Part shown: piece after piece, positions 32,534-43,949 of the stretch
Position numbering within the stretch: position 1 is the first letter of the stretch
How the letters are laid out: each line of letters begins with the position of its first letter
NCBI GenBank assembly: GCA_032718475.1
Contig: JAUCBJ010002753.1
Span: 28,499 to 92,498 of the forward strand
Direction of reading: 5' to 3'
Length of the DNA stretch: 64,000 nucleotides
From: Nemertoderma westbladi
Lineage: Eukaryota; Xenacoelomorpha; Nemertodermatida; Nemertodermatidae
Notes under the pieces: generated by a model
Seen by the model: the letters and a program-made list of their open reading frames with translations, nothing else
Database searches by the model: none
Told to the model about the DNA's origin: nothing
Position numbers and translations under genes: made by a program

Positions 32534-35218
32534 ATGTCGGATGCTAAGATATTATTTGGCTCGGAGATGTCTTTCCCGCCGGCATTGATTCCCCGGTGCG
32601 ATACTGGTCACGTGATCCAGGGCACTGTGGCTTCCGAGACATTCGGTCGGACACCCATGCGGACGGACCCCTCCCAGCAGACAGACCTGTCCTGCCTCTC
32701 CACCGAATCCTTGTCCCCATTCTACAAAGCGTCTCCCAAGTCCCCCAACCATGAATCTTTCGTATCCAACTCAGATAATCTCAGTAATAGTGCGGTTAAT
32801 GTCTCTTCCTTAGCGAATCTGTCAGCTTTCTCTAAAGTCGTTTCATCTTCAGGAATTTTGCCGAATCATTTATCACCTGATGGTGTCGTTGTTCCACCCA
32901 GTAACAATAATTCATCCTCAAACAACTTCGGTATTACACCGCATCCCGGATTATTGATGACGTCACCACAGAAAGACAGTACCATGTTCAATCGAAGCGT
33001 GTTGTTACCACCGCCGAATCTGCCATTGAGTCATCAGATAAATAACTTGCCCTCTACATTCTCGAACCCATTTATGCCCATGATGCCCTTCGCACCAGGG
33101 TTCATGATGCCCCCTCGTGTCCCTCCTCAGCCTTCTTACTCTACCTCTAACCACCAACTTATTTCTTGCACATATTGCGTCTTTCAAACCCATGACACTT
33201 TAATTATGAACGTTCACGAGCAACTACACCGTAGTCAGGCTGCCAGCGCGCTCCGTCCATTCTCTCAGCCAGTGTCAACATGCGTGGTCTGCGGCGACAC
33301 CTTCTACAACACCCACCATCTCATGCAACATATAGACATACACCACAAAGAGTCAGGACTGTACAAGTGCGACCTGTGTCCCTTTACCAGTCTAGATCTT
33401 CTCAAACTATCGACCCATACCAGCGAAAAACACAGTATCATAGGGGGTCGTCTTTACCAGTGTACATATTGCGGATTTAGCACGAAAATGCGGGAATTTT
33501 TCGTCAGTCATATGGAGAGTCACGTGCAGAGAGGGGGAGTGATTCACTCTCCAACCAGTCCCTTCGGCAGTGAAAGTGCTTTCAATAGCTCTATAAGCAT
33601 TGATAATAAGCGTTTTAGTTGTCCCGAGTGCAGTTATTCTTGCGAAGCTCGTCAAACGCTAGAAAAGCACTTGTTCTACCACCAAATAACTCGAGTAAGG
33701 GATGTTGGTAGTGTGAAAAGTTCCGGTGATGAAGTAGTTGCTAAACCTGAGCATATGAACATAGCTCTTTTCAAATGCGATCAATGTGATTTTACATCAT
33801 CTGCTATGAGTGGCATTGTCAGTCACCAGAAGAACCACCAATACACCAGCCATGAGTGCAAGATATGTCACTTCGTGGTGCACTCGCGAGACGCATTGGA
33901 GGATCACATGAAGGTGCACAAGATAGATGGGGAGTTTGTGTGCGATATCTGCGGGACAATGCTGCGAACGCTGCAGAAAATCGTTCAACACCGACGCACT
34001 CACACAGGCGAGAAACCGTTCCAGTGTCCGCACTGCAGTTACCGGTGTTCTCGCAAGGACAACCTTAAACTCCACGCTAGACGCCACGCCCTGCGCAAAT
34101 TCCATTGTCCCCAGTGCAAGTTTGTCACGGACAACGAGCCCCACCTCCAGAAACATGTGATACGCAAACACCTCACAGTGCCAAGCCAGTTGGCAATCAC
34201 TAATGGCTCTCCCCCATCCGCTTTGCACAACAGCATGAACAATTTTACTACAAGCCATAACGACATGGAGCAAAGATCAAATGCAATCTCCACACACTTT
34301 CAACTATCTCATGAAGATTATGAAACTGAATTCATTGAACCTTTAGATTTCTCAAAGCATGACTCAGACTCATCAAGGAACTCTTTTGGTGACAATAACA
34401 ACTCGATAAAACCGTATATTTGCACAATGTGCGGTTACATCGGTATGTCAGCCTACAAACTCAACGAACACATGCGGATCCACACGGGCGAGAAACCATT
34501 CAAGTGTTCCATCTGCGAGTTCCGTTGCGCACGTAAAGGGAATCTGGCTTTGCACATGCGCCGTCATTCTGTGGACGGGTTGGTCCCGGGTCGCAATATA
34601 TTCCAGTTGAGACGCCAGCTACCGGGCCCCTTCCTGGCGCTGGGAGCGCCCACCGAGTCCGTGTCCGGTCCGCATTCCGCACCGGATCTCAGCGCCTCGT
34701 CCGAGTCCTTCGACGAATATTCCCCGGTGCGTTCCACCACTCCCTTCAACGATTCCCTCCTAATGAACAGCCGAGAATACGAATCCTTCGACGAATCCCC
34801 GAGCGCTAAGAGAAGGAAACTCTTATCAGCAGCGATGGGAACGTCTACCTTTTTGTCAGACCTCCAGCTTCACAACCAATCGCGATCGAATTATTCCTTG
34901 TCCTCCGAGTCGGATAACAGCCAATGTGCGACGAGTAGCCATGACGTCACGGATGAGGTTGATGAAGAAAAGAATCCAATCGAGAACGGTGTCATCAATC
35001 TCAGCCTCAAAGACCAACGTAAACGACGGGTAGTCATAGAAACCGAGGTGCTTGATCTTTGCACGAGTGGCAAACCAGTGGAGAACGGAGTGGCAATGAA
35101 ACCCTTCGTGGATAAGGTTCCCATGTTCACGCCGAAAAAACGTCTGTTGGGGAAATATCAGGCCGAGATGAGGAACTCTTTGGTAGTGGAACACGCCGGA
35201 CTGAAAGCCGGGGCCTAA
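32534..35218 (+). CDS. Twelve-finger C2H2 zinc-finger protein, probable transcription factor
   Basis: A single open frame of 894 residues; ATG in ACCATGT, stop TAA. Twelve C-x2-C-x12-H-x3/4-H fingers start at about residues 212, 250, 280, 310, 363, then five in tandem over 415-546 (one HTGEKPF linker), then a C-terminal pair at 630-678 (HTGEKPF linker). The N-terminal 200 residues are Ser/Asn/Pro-rich. A basic AKRRKLL (758-764) could be a nuclear signal. PLDFS (603), INLSLK (821) and VLDLC (839) resemble CtBP-binding PxDLS motifs, hinting at repression. The N-terminal/middle/C-terminal grouping recalls Hunchback, but the last two fingers are ordinary TGEKP fingers rather than the Hunchback/Ikaros dimerisation type, so I leave the family open. 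No intron interrupts the coding region, and all cysteines and histidines are intact. Confidence 0.9.
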   Translation: MSDAKILFGSEMSFPPALIPRCDTGHVIQGTVASETFGRTPMRTDPSQQTDLSCLSTESLSPFYKASPKSPNHESFVSNSDNLSNSAVNVSSLANLSAFSKVVSSSGILPNHLSPDGVVVPPSNNNSSSNNFGITPHPGLLMTSPQKDSTMFNRSVLLPPPNLPLSHQINNLPSTFSNPFMPMMPFAPGFMMPPRVPPQPSYSTSNHQLISCTYCVFQTHDTLIMNVHEQLHRSQAASALRPFSQPVSTCVVCGDTFYNTHHLMQHIDIHHKESGLYKCDLCPFTSLDLLKLSTHTSEKHSIIGGRLYQCTYCGFSTKMREFFVSHMESHVQRGGVIHSPTSPFGSESAFNSSISIDNKRFSCPECSYSCEARQTLEKHLFYHQITRVRDVGSVKSSGDEVVAKPEHMNIALFKCDQCDFTSSAMSGIVSHQKNHQYTSHECKICHFVVHSRDALEDHMKVHKIDGEFVCDICGTMLRTLQKIVQHRRTHTGEKPFQCPHCSYRCSRKDNLKLHARRHALRKFHCPQCKFVTDNEPHLQKHVIRKHLTVPSQLAITNGSPPSALHNSMNNFTTSHNDMEQRSNAISTHFQLSHEDYETEFIEPLDFSKHDSDSSRNSFGDNNNSIKPYICTMCGYIGMSAYKLNEHMRIHTGEKPFKCSICEFRCARKGNLALHMRRHSVDGLVPGRNIFQLRRQLPGPFLALGAPTESVSGPHSAPDLSASSESFDEYSPVRSTTPFNDSLLMNSREYESFDESPSAKRRKLLSAAMGTSTFLSDLQLHNQSRSNYSLSSESDNSQCATSSHDVTDEVDEEKNPIENGVINLSLKDQRKRRVVIETEVLDLCTSGKPVENGVAMKPFVDKVPMFTPKKRLLGKYQAEMRNSLVVEHAGLKAGA

Positions 35219-36887
35219 TCATGAGCTACTCTGGTGTTGCTATGTTGCATTAATTTATAAATAATTTCCTTAAATAATTATACTTTTGCCCGACAACAAC
35301 TAAAATACAACTTTCGTAGATTTAAGTAAAAATTACTGAGTCCTATTTTTACTTCGAGAATGGCCATTACAAATAATAAGAACCAATTACAACGTAATGT
35401 TTTTGCTATTGATTTGTTGGCCATTGTTGTAACACTCATTGAATACGGATTGACTACGGATTCAATTCAATTATTAACGTCAAAAATACAATTTCCAGAT
35501 TTCAGTAAAAAATAATTATAATTTCTTATTTATTTATCAAAAGGAAAGTATTAAGTAAAAACCGTAGGTTACAATAATAAATAATAATAGAAACATAAGT
35601 TAAAAACATAGACTTAAATTTAGTAAAGAATTATTACCAAAACTATTAACATTGTTCATATATGTTCAAATTGACTACCTCATTCTATATTTCACACAGG
35701 AGTTTTTTTTTTAATAATTTACCCCAATCATTATTTGTGTCATTTAATATGCCAATATGTGTTGTTGCCAATATGTCTTGTTGCCAATATGTGTCACTTT
35801 TATCTTTCCATCCAGGTGTAGTGCAATTCTAACTAACTATATAAATTATGAACTGATATTTCTTGAGTTTTTGGCTCTCACACTTTTAACTTTGTAGAAT
35901 TTCAAGCTAATTATTGATGATCTAATTTGTTGCTTATATTTATTATTTTATATGGGTGCGGTGACGGGAATGACATAAAGTACTTTATAACGTATGATTA
36001 TTTTTTACTTTGCAAATTCAAAGATTTTAGTTTTCATTAATAGAACCATTACCTACTAAAGATTAGTGTCACTACATTTAGTAGGTCATGATAGACCATT
36101 GAGGCCTTAAAATATTGGAAAACATGGGTATACTAATTATTGTGAGTTCATTTACTGTCATCGCCTATTTAATTATTTGATTTTGTGTTAACCAAGTATA
36201 ACCGATAATTATTCGTAATAATATACATTATGCTATAATATACATTTAATATTAAAAAGTTTATAGTTCGCCTTATTACTGATATTAATAATTTGGAGAA
36301 AAATTCTACATGTTTTTGTAAAACTTCCCAATTAATTGTTTGTGTTTTGTTGTATAGGGTAGTTTGGTTGTTATGACTTTGTTCTTGTAGCATATGTAAG
36401 TAGAATGCATCATTTTTTGTGCATCTTAGGCCATTTTTTGTAGACACAATTTTTTAAAGTGCTTTACCTAATTAATACCTAACTAAGTAGACCTATGTAA
36501 AATTTTTACCATTCCCAATTATGCAGTATATTTTAGTTCTTTTGATTTCTTAATCGCTATTGATGGAGGGTAGGATATATTGTTTATGCTATTTAGTTAT
36601 TTGGAATAATTAACAATTATGTATTGTAAAATTGCTTTAATATAAACACATCGTAAAACCATAACAGATATAATATCATTTTTACCACTTGGGACTAGTT
36701 TATATGTTACCGGTAGGCTTTTACAGTAAAAAAAACCTGAGAACTCAAATTAAGTAGCTTTCGAAGCTAGCCGCTCATTACATGTCCATTTCTACTTAGA
36801 CCCCACAGTAATAAACCCACAATATTGAATAAAAGATTAAAAGCGCAATAATAGGACCATGCAGCGATGCACGACTGGGGTGGTTGG
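35219..36887. other. 3' UTR and intergenic
   Basis: AT-rich sequence after the zinc-finger gene. An AATAAA lies at about 35575 and could be its poly(A) signal. A triplicated CCAATATGT motif lies at about 35751-35790. No further gene was recognised. Confidence 0.4.
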
Positions 36888-37290
36888 TGCAACCTTGCCC
36901 GCGTACAACCATTGCCCGCGTCCAACCTTCGCCCGCGTACAACATTCGCCCGCGTCCAACCTTCGCCTGCGTACATCCTTCGCCCGCGTCCAACCTTCGT
37001 TCGCGTACAACCATCACCCACGTCCAACCTTCGCCCGCGTACAACCTTCGCCCGCGTCCAACCTTCGCCCACTTACATCCTTCGCCCGCGTCCAACCTTC
37101 GTTCGCGTACAACCATCACCCACGTCCAACCTTCGCCCGCGTACAACCTTCGCCCGCGTCCAACCTTCGCCCACTTACATCCTTCGCCCGCGTCCAACCT
37201 TCGTTCGCGTACAACCATCACCCGCGTCCAAGCTTCGCCTGCGTCCAACCTTCGCCCGCGTCCAACCTTCGCCCGCGTACATCAGAGCGC
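36888..37290. repeat. 17-bp GC-rich tandem array with 102-bp higher-order unit
   Basis: About 24 copies of a 17-bp unit, CCTTCGCCCGCGTCCAA and variants (GTACAA, TTACAT, TTCGTTCGCG, CATCACCCA). The TTCGTTCGCG variant occurs at 36996, 37098 and 37200, exactly 102 bp (six units) apart, so the array grew by six-unit duplication. It is strikingly GC-rich in an AT-rich setting, and all three + frames are open through it, giving ORFs with no protein meaning. Confidence 0.9.
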
Positions 37291-38219
37291 ACGGAGGCGC
37301 ATCATCCGGACAAGCCGGCATTTATTTGTGTTAATTTAAAAGGGAAGTACAAAATAAAATCAAATAGCAGAAGTATATAAAATAGCACTGTTAGTAAAAT
37401 AATTGATATGACATTTGAGGATAATTAAAACAGACTGCTACTACTAAGCCATTCATAATAAAAGAATAAAAACAGGATCATCTAAAAGAGCTCTATGTTC
37501 GTAAGTTCAGGTAAAATTACTGATTGTATTCGGTTCATTAAAGACTCAATAATTACTAGTTCATACATGATAAATCAAAATAGGATACGATCCAGCAATC
37601 AAGTCACCCTAACTTTATTTATCCAGTTAAAATATTGTTCTATCCTATGATGACGCGTTTTGAAAGGCAACGACTGCGAATAGAACTGTAAAATAAAATC
37701 ACGGTCGGATTCCTCCGCCATTGTGAGTGCTGCAGGTTCTAAAAGCTTATAGTGAGCATTCACTATATTTATAGCGAGCATTTACTATATTTATAGCGCA
37801 AAATTGACCTCAAACTGGGGATAGCATACTTTTGAGAACATTTTTCAAAAACTGAGCCCAGTCCTAGTAGTAGTATTTTATTGACATTGATAATATTGTT
37901 AATAATATAAAGCACAGCACAATCACAAATAATAAGCGAAATAGGAAATGAGGGAACTGTTAAACCGTATTCAAAAAATAGTACCTAATTATAATGTCCA
38001 AAACATTCAAATGATATAAACAACGATAGTTCAACTAATATAATAATTACTGTATATATATATAAGTACTAATCGCGGAAGACCTGTATTACTTCATATA
38101 TATATTTACATAGAGACCCTAAATTATTATTATTACCATAGAATATAATACATTAACGTTATCAAAATCCAAATTTTGATATTTATTCCGTAATTTTGTG
38201 GTTAAAACCTACATAAAGG
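37291..38219. other. Intergenic, nothing recognised
   Basis: AT-rich sequence with no convincing ORF or repeat. Confidence 0.4.
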
Positions 38220-38552
38220 TTATTTGTTGTCCCAGACAAGTAATGCAATACGCAGGATGGACTGTAATAAAACATTTGGGCACTTATTTACTCTGGTTAA
38301 TGTTCCGACACAAAGTCTATACATTTCCACGCTAAAATCGTTGCATCCGAGTAATGCAAGGGTTACGTTGTTGCTTGAATAAGGACCCACGAAAAGTAAA
38401 CCTCGCAGAGTCTTCCGGTAATAAGAGTCAAGTTCAGCGATTTCTTTTGAACATAGCGAACCAATAAGATACCGCGATGAGTAGGATATTGTTGGTACAG
38501 CTATGGACCGCCACAGGTATCCCAGTGTGCTGCCAGCGCGCATTCCAACCAT
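38220..38552 (-). pseudogene. Retroelement C-terminal fragment (putative)
   Basis: The - strand ORF of 110 codons reads LGYLWRSIAVPTISYSSRYL, then EIAELDSYYRKTLRGLL, then SSNNVTLALLGCNDFSVEMY. This order (LWR..P.i.Y, L...yrk.LR.il, s.n...LLG) resembles the region after the RT in non-LTR elements. No catalytic residues are present. It lies directly beside the 17-bp GC-rich repeats, which would precede it on the - strand. The identification is by pattern only. Confidence 0.4.
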
Positions 38553-38607
38553 TTCGATGAAATAAATCCGACATTATGGCTATCGAGCGGATGAAATCCT
38601 GGAGGCT

Positions 38608-38750
38608 GTTGCAACCTTCGCCCGCGTCCAACCTTCGCACGCGTACATCCTTCGCCCGCGTCCAAACTTCGTACGCGTACAACCTTCGCCCGCGTCCAAC
38701 CTTCGCCCGTAAGGCAATCTTCGCCCGTGAGCAACCTTCTCCCAATAAGA
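38608..38750. repeat. Second cluster of the 17-bp GC-rich family, + orientation
   Basis: Eight or so units of CCTTCGCCCGCGTCCAA type, same orientation as the array at 36888, decaying rightwards into TTCGCCCGTGAGCAACC and TTCTCCC forms. Confidence 0.85.
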
Positions 38751-38777
38751 TTTGTGTTAGTAACCATTTTAGTTAGC

Positions 38778-38908
38778 AATTGAGGGAAAGGAGCAGGTTA
38801 CAGAGACCGCTTTTTCTAACCAAAACAATAAACGATGTTGTTATCAATTGAGGGAAAGGAGCAGGTTACAGAGACGGCTTTTTCTAACCAAAAAAATCAT
38901 TGTTTAGT
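38778..38908. repeat. Two-copy 67-bp direct repeat
   Basis: CAATTGAGGGAAAGGAGCAG and what follows (GGTTACAGAGAC, CTTTTTCTAACCAAAA) occur at 38778 and again at 38845, nearly identical. It separates the + and inverted clusters of the 17-bp family. Confidence 0.9.
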
Positions 38909-39050
38909 GGGCGAAGGTTGCTCGCGGGCGATCATTGACTGTGGGCGAAGGTTTCCGCTGGGCGATAGTTGCTCATTTTGAGGGCGAAGATTGCTCCGGG
39001 CGAAGATTGGACTTGGGCGAAGCTTTCTTGCGGGCGATGTTTGCTGCGTA
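38908..39050. repeat. 17-bp GC-rich family, inverted and degenerate
   Basis: GGGCGAAGGTTGCTCGCGGG and similar units are the reverse complement of the 38608 cluster. Seven or so diverged copies make a head-to-head arrangement around the 67-bp repeat. Confidence 0.8.
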
Positions 39051-42000
39051 CCACTGGGGTTACAGACAAATAGGTTGTCTAATTTCGGTCGATAATGAGA
39101 TCCCAAAATTATTTAATAATGAACGAGATGTATTAACGTGTTGTAAGAATCGTGGTAGACCGTGGTCGTATGGTACCGTCCTGCAACTTATTTGTTGCCA
39201 TTCCGAAGGGCAAGAGCTTATTTCTCGATTTCCACCCTGTATCGCCTGCTGTAGAGTGTAGAACCCTGTAGAGCTTAAATAATGCAAAAACAATGTTAAC
39301 AATATACGTAAATATAAACAATATAACAATATACTAAAACAATAAATTTTATTCTTAAATTGTTACATTTTCGCTCGAATATACCCCACAATCGGGAGAA
39401 AAGGTTTTACTTTTTTCCCTAGAGATAGGATTTCATTGATATATTTTTTTCCCGGTAAAAAAGTAAAATAAAATAATTTTTGGCGGAATTTCTGACATTT
39501 TATTATATATTACGTTGAAAGAGCAACGAATGCACGTAATTCCAGAATATATCATCGAGAATAATGTAGGGGTCAACCGCTCCCTATGTTAAAATGTAGC
39601 TACAGATAATTAAATGTAGCTGCCTCCCGTATAATTTATCTAAAATCATGGGTCGCAATTGTCCGGGTCGCAGTTGTCCGGACACCAAGGGAAGATATGT
39701 TGCTGGGTCCGCCGGCACTGCACCTTAATGCCAGCCGATCATCATGTAAGTGTAAGGGATACATCGTGCAGCCAATGTGAACGCGAGGCAAGTCAAAATA
39801 TTTCAAGTAATCGAATAAAATTCAACAAACTTTTAATATTGATTCGACATGCTCCCGCGTTAAAATAATTTTGTTGCGATAAATTGGTCAAGGTAAATAA
39901 TTTACCGGTAGGTAATAAATGAAAATATTATGCACACATCATTCTGTGTTACAGGTAGTGGCGTAAATTTACCTCAAGTAAATAAACAAGTAATCTCCAG
40001 CGCAAATTTACTACACGTGGAGATTCTGTGGTGAAGTTTCGATTATTGTACTTGTTAGAAAACATTGTCACTGTAACCTGCTCATTCATTCCCCTTAATG
40101 TTTTAATTTAAATAAAATAAATTTTTTAAACCCTTCAAACACATAGTTGATGCTTGCTGTCATTTTGCGTATTCGTACAATAATAACATGATTTACGCAG
40201 AGCTTCGGGTTTGCCGCACTTTTGGGAACAATGAACCGGACCTTCTAATCTCAGGCCACACAGTTGGGTTTACTTTGTTAATAGCAAATACTAACATCAG
40301 TTCCCACGCAAGGAAAGGCCCCAGTACACTCCCATCACAGAAACATCATAGGTTAGGAAAGAGCTTTAGGGACGAGATCATCCCTAACTGGTAGTCGACC
40401 ACACAACAGTATCCCCGTTACCTATAGTCCTTAAATAGGGCCCAGAACAATGCCCTCACATAACAATAGACAGACCTATTTTACTACCAGCTGGCCTTGC
40501 TGTAATCTTATTCATCATGTCTTCAGTTCGTTCCCATAGAAATTACATAATGATCTTGGGTGGGGGATAGGCCGGCCATATAACTTATTCATGCGGTGTT
40601 TAGAGGAATAGGAAAGGCTCAACCTTGATTCGGTTTGGTAATTAAGTCCGAGTGCCCCCATAGACGCCATAAGAGCCACTACTTCGCACTGATGCGTGGG
40701 GTTCCCTTGCGTAAAGGCGTTGCTGGAATTGGTGTCAGCTATCAAACCCAATACCGATGACGTTCCAAGAAAGGCGATTCATTCCATTACATTAGTAGAT
40801 GGTGAGTCATTTTAGTCATGAAGCTTCTTTTAATGCTGAATGTAGTGGTCTCAAGATCTGGGCGCAAGTTGGTTCAGGCATTTGTGTCAGTGTGCCACCT
40901 CTCTGGATTAGTGTGCACAGTATCAGGACCTTCGGTCCAGAATATAGTACCGGTACAGTGAGCCACCAGTGGACGCAATTGGACCGCTTACAACTATCTG
41001 GATGTGCCCTGTGACTGGGCACAGAGCCAGAATCTTAAAGCAGTGGGCCATCTACCAGAACCATCTACCAGAGCCATATCCAGGCCCAGGAACTGGTGGG
41101 TTCCCGGTACGGTTGCATTATCTTTATAATCGCCATAGTTTCGCAACGTTCCAGCTGTTCCGTGATTTATATCCCCGATTTTTGAAAATAAAGTTACCGG
41201 GATTTTTATTAGTCAAAGTGTATCAAAACTCAAAAAAATCAGAAGAGTATTGAATATCAGAATTGCTTTGCACCGGTTAAAAACAGCACATTCGGTAGAG
41301 CTGCTACATGGATATTGGCATCATACTGGACGAACAGTCGAACAACCAACAAACAAACACCTTGTGAATGAATACGTAGATGCTACCATGTTCTATATAA
41401 AAAGCATGCCTCAACAAAGGGCTAAGCCTCCAACAAAATTTGTGTGCCACTATAGGCGAGTGTACACGGATTATAGGTAGCCACAACAATCGCCGTGTTT
41501 CATATCAAAACGGTTGAGTAACTACAACCCTACATTAGCGAAGGGTCTGGGATGTAATAAACGAACACAAAAACTTTGAATTGTTCGTATTGTTCGAATG
41601 GTAGGCCTAAAGGGCTACCCTTCCCTAATTTATAAACTGTAATGAGACGAGACAAGAAGATGCTATCCTGAGCCTATTGGGTTGGCTACCATTATTATTT
41701 GCATCGGACTTGAGGTCATAGATCGATGATCTGTAAGGTTCGCCAAATGTTGCTGACATTCCAGGAACCCGCGGCGCTAGTATGCCCCGTCCCCTAAAGC
41801 TTTGTTATACGTTGCCGGAATAGATGTAGAAACCCAACTATGATGAGGTATATGATAGAAGGCCTCGTCCAGGGATAACCATTTATAGGATGCGCTCGTG
41901 CTTTGACAATAGGCCTACATTAACCCTCTCCAGACGTTGGCACTGCGGGATCCAAAGAAGAGCGCTGCGGTTTATTGAAGCTTAATTCACCACACGGGTT

Positions 42001-43590
42001 TTCTTCGTGTTGCGATGGGCAGGAGTGGCTTTGTCATTGGCATGTGCGCATACAATAGGCACGCACTAAGGGATGAGCAGAATTTATATATAGAAACGAA
42101 GCGCTCATTAATTTCAGGGCCTCGATTAAGGCCGCGTTTTCTACCTAGGATGCCCCTATTGTCGAACAATGAAGGGCCTGACATTAAGAGCATCCGAAGA
42201 TGGGGATGCCTAGTGATGTTCGTTGTTCAATCTACATGAAATAAACCCGCCACAAATGATAAGGTACCCAATAATCACTAATATTATCTGGGGCACTAAC
42301 TCTTCTACTTGAAAGGCAACGACCACATGCCCCCATGGCGTGAGCTTCAGTATATACTGTATGTTGCATGACCCCCTATTTTTAGTAGTTTATTTTATTA
42401 TAATAAAACTGTTGAGTAAAGGTGATACTAAAATACAGCCGTTCCTTTGTTTGATGACCAAAGTTTAATAAGCTACGATTAAAATCAACATCTGTACAGT
42501 TGTATTTATAGGCTCCCAAAGGTTACCGACATACAATGTTACTGTAGTATGTACCGGTACCATAGTAAGAACTGAATATCGTATATATGACATGAGTTTG
42601 AATTACGATTCCTTAGACCCAGCCGAACAATAACACAAAGAAACTTACGATATTTTCGTAAGAATCGCTTTATTGCTTTCTATATCTTTCTGAAAGTCTA
42701 ATACCAGACTCTGGTTTCGTGTTTTGTCACAATCACTCCCGATGTGGATTTTTTATCACAATTAATTTACAGAACTGATACAGTAATAGTGTCGTTAATG
42801 CGTGGCAACATAAATGAGTTCTACTGTGCGTCGAGGCTATGCGGCGTCCAGTGGCGGAGCAAGGTGTTTTGCGCCCCGGGATAAACAACATATTTCACTT
42901 GTGATTTCCGATGAGCGCCAAATTCTTAGCTAACAGGTAATCGTCGGTGTCCAAGTGGGGTTTTCTACATTTTCTCGGTATAATGATTTCTTCTCCCACA
43001 TAAATTCCACAGGCCCGCCGTTATTTAAAAAATCCAAGGTGAGTAAGATAGAATATAGCAAGCGTGAGCGAAATTAAAAAGTTGCCGTTGCGTTGTCAGG
43101 ATCAGTGACGTTTCTGTCCAGGGACGAAAGTCTGCCTTCCTGGTAATTTCTTTCCGGTTTTATCGTCCTGGCCATTTCGTTTCGAACATTTCCTCACGGA
43201 CTTTTCACTCCCAAGCAGCACAACCACAAACAAAATCGGGAATATTCGGTTTCGAATATGAGTAAGAAATAATTTAGGAGTGGAATGAGATTATCCATGA
43301 ATAATAATTGTTGTTATCTAAGACTAGGCTTGCTTATAACATGAGGTTAGAAAAAACTTTGTGATTTATAATTTTATACTAGTTTATAGTTTTGCTTTAG
43401 CCATTAGATTTACATTACAGTAGTAGTGTGTCTCCATTTCAAGCTTCGTGGCGTTTGCGTTTGTCGTGTTTCGGCTAAGCGTAGACAGACGGACGACCTT
43501 TTTATAAAGTCTCGAAACTGCGCGCGTAAGTGATGATATTTGGCAGATAGTTTTTTTTAGATAAAGGCTGAAAAAAAGGGTAGCATTTTT
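39051..43590. other. Intergenic, 4.5 kb
   Basis: An interspersed repeat at 39349-39510 is shared with 4558-4775. The stretch about 40180-42360 is less AT-rich than its surroundings and looks like decayed, unclassified sequence. No ORF has protein-like features. A short duplicated GTCGCAATTGTCCGG / GTCGCAGTTGTCCGG lies near 39652-39680. Confidence 0.4.
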
Positions 43591-43897
43591 ATAAACCTAT
43601 CTACTCCGTCATTTTTCAATCAATTCCTTTTAAATTTTCAGTGAATGGTGTTGACATATTGTCCAATAAAACATGTAGACATAATTTTCAAATTTTCATC
43701 AGTTAAGTGTAATATAAACTAAAAAATAAAATGTACTTTATTACGGGCCGATATTTTTTCACATTATCGGCCCAAAACATAACCTACACTGAAAATTTCA
43801 AAATTCTCTCTACATGTTTTATTGGTCAATATGTCAAGACCGATTCACTGAAAGTTTCAAACGAATTGAATAAAAAATGAAGGAGTAGATAGATTTT
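43591..43897. mobile_element. Long inverted repeat (foldback element), ~307 bp
   Basis: Left-arm motifs CCTATCTACTCC, TTTTCAGTGAAT, TTGACATATTG and CCAATAAAACATGTAGA recur as complements in the right arm (TCTACATGTTTTATTGG, CAATATGTCAAG, ATTCACTGAAA, GGAGTAGATAG). The arms are about 135-140 bp, and the centre carries a second perfect hairpin, GGGCCGAT...ATCGGCCC (43745-43773). There is no ORF. It could extrude as a cruciform or give hairpin RNA if transcribed. Confidence 0.75.
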
Positions 43898-43949
43898 GCG
43901 TGAAGCAAAAAACGAGAAAAAATATTCTGAGTAAAATGCGTTTAAAGTT

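Noticed and set aside
32534-35218. Naming the zinc-finger gene hunchback or Ikaros
   Set aside because: The last two fingers are ordinary TGEKP-linked fingers, not the dimerisation pair of those families, and no search could be run.
36859-37380. Overlapping ORFs in all three + frames, 150-173 codons
   Set aside because: Artefact of a 17-bp repeat without stops; the same bases are open in every frame.
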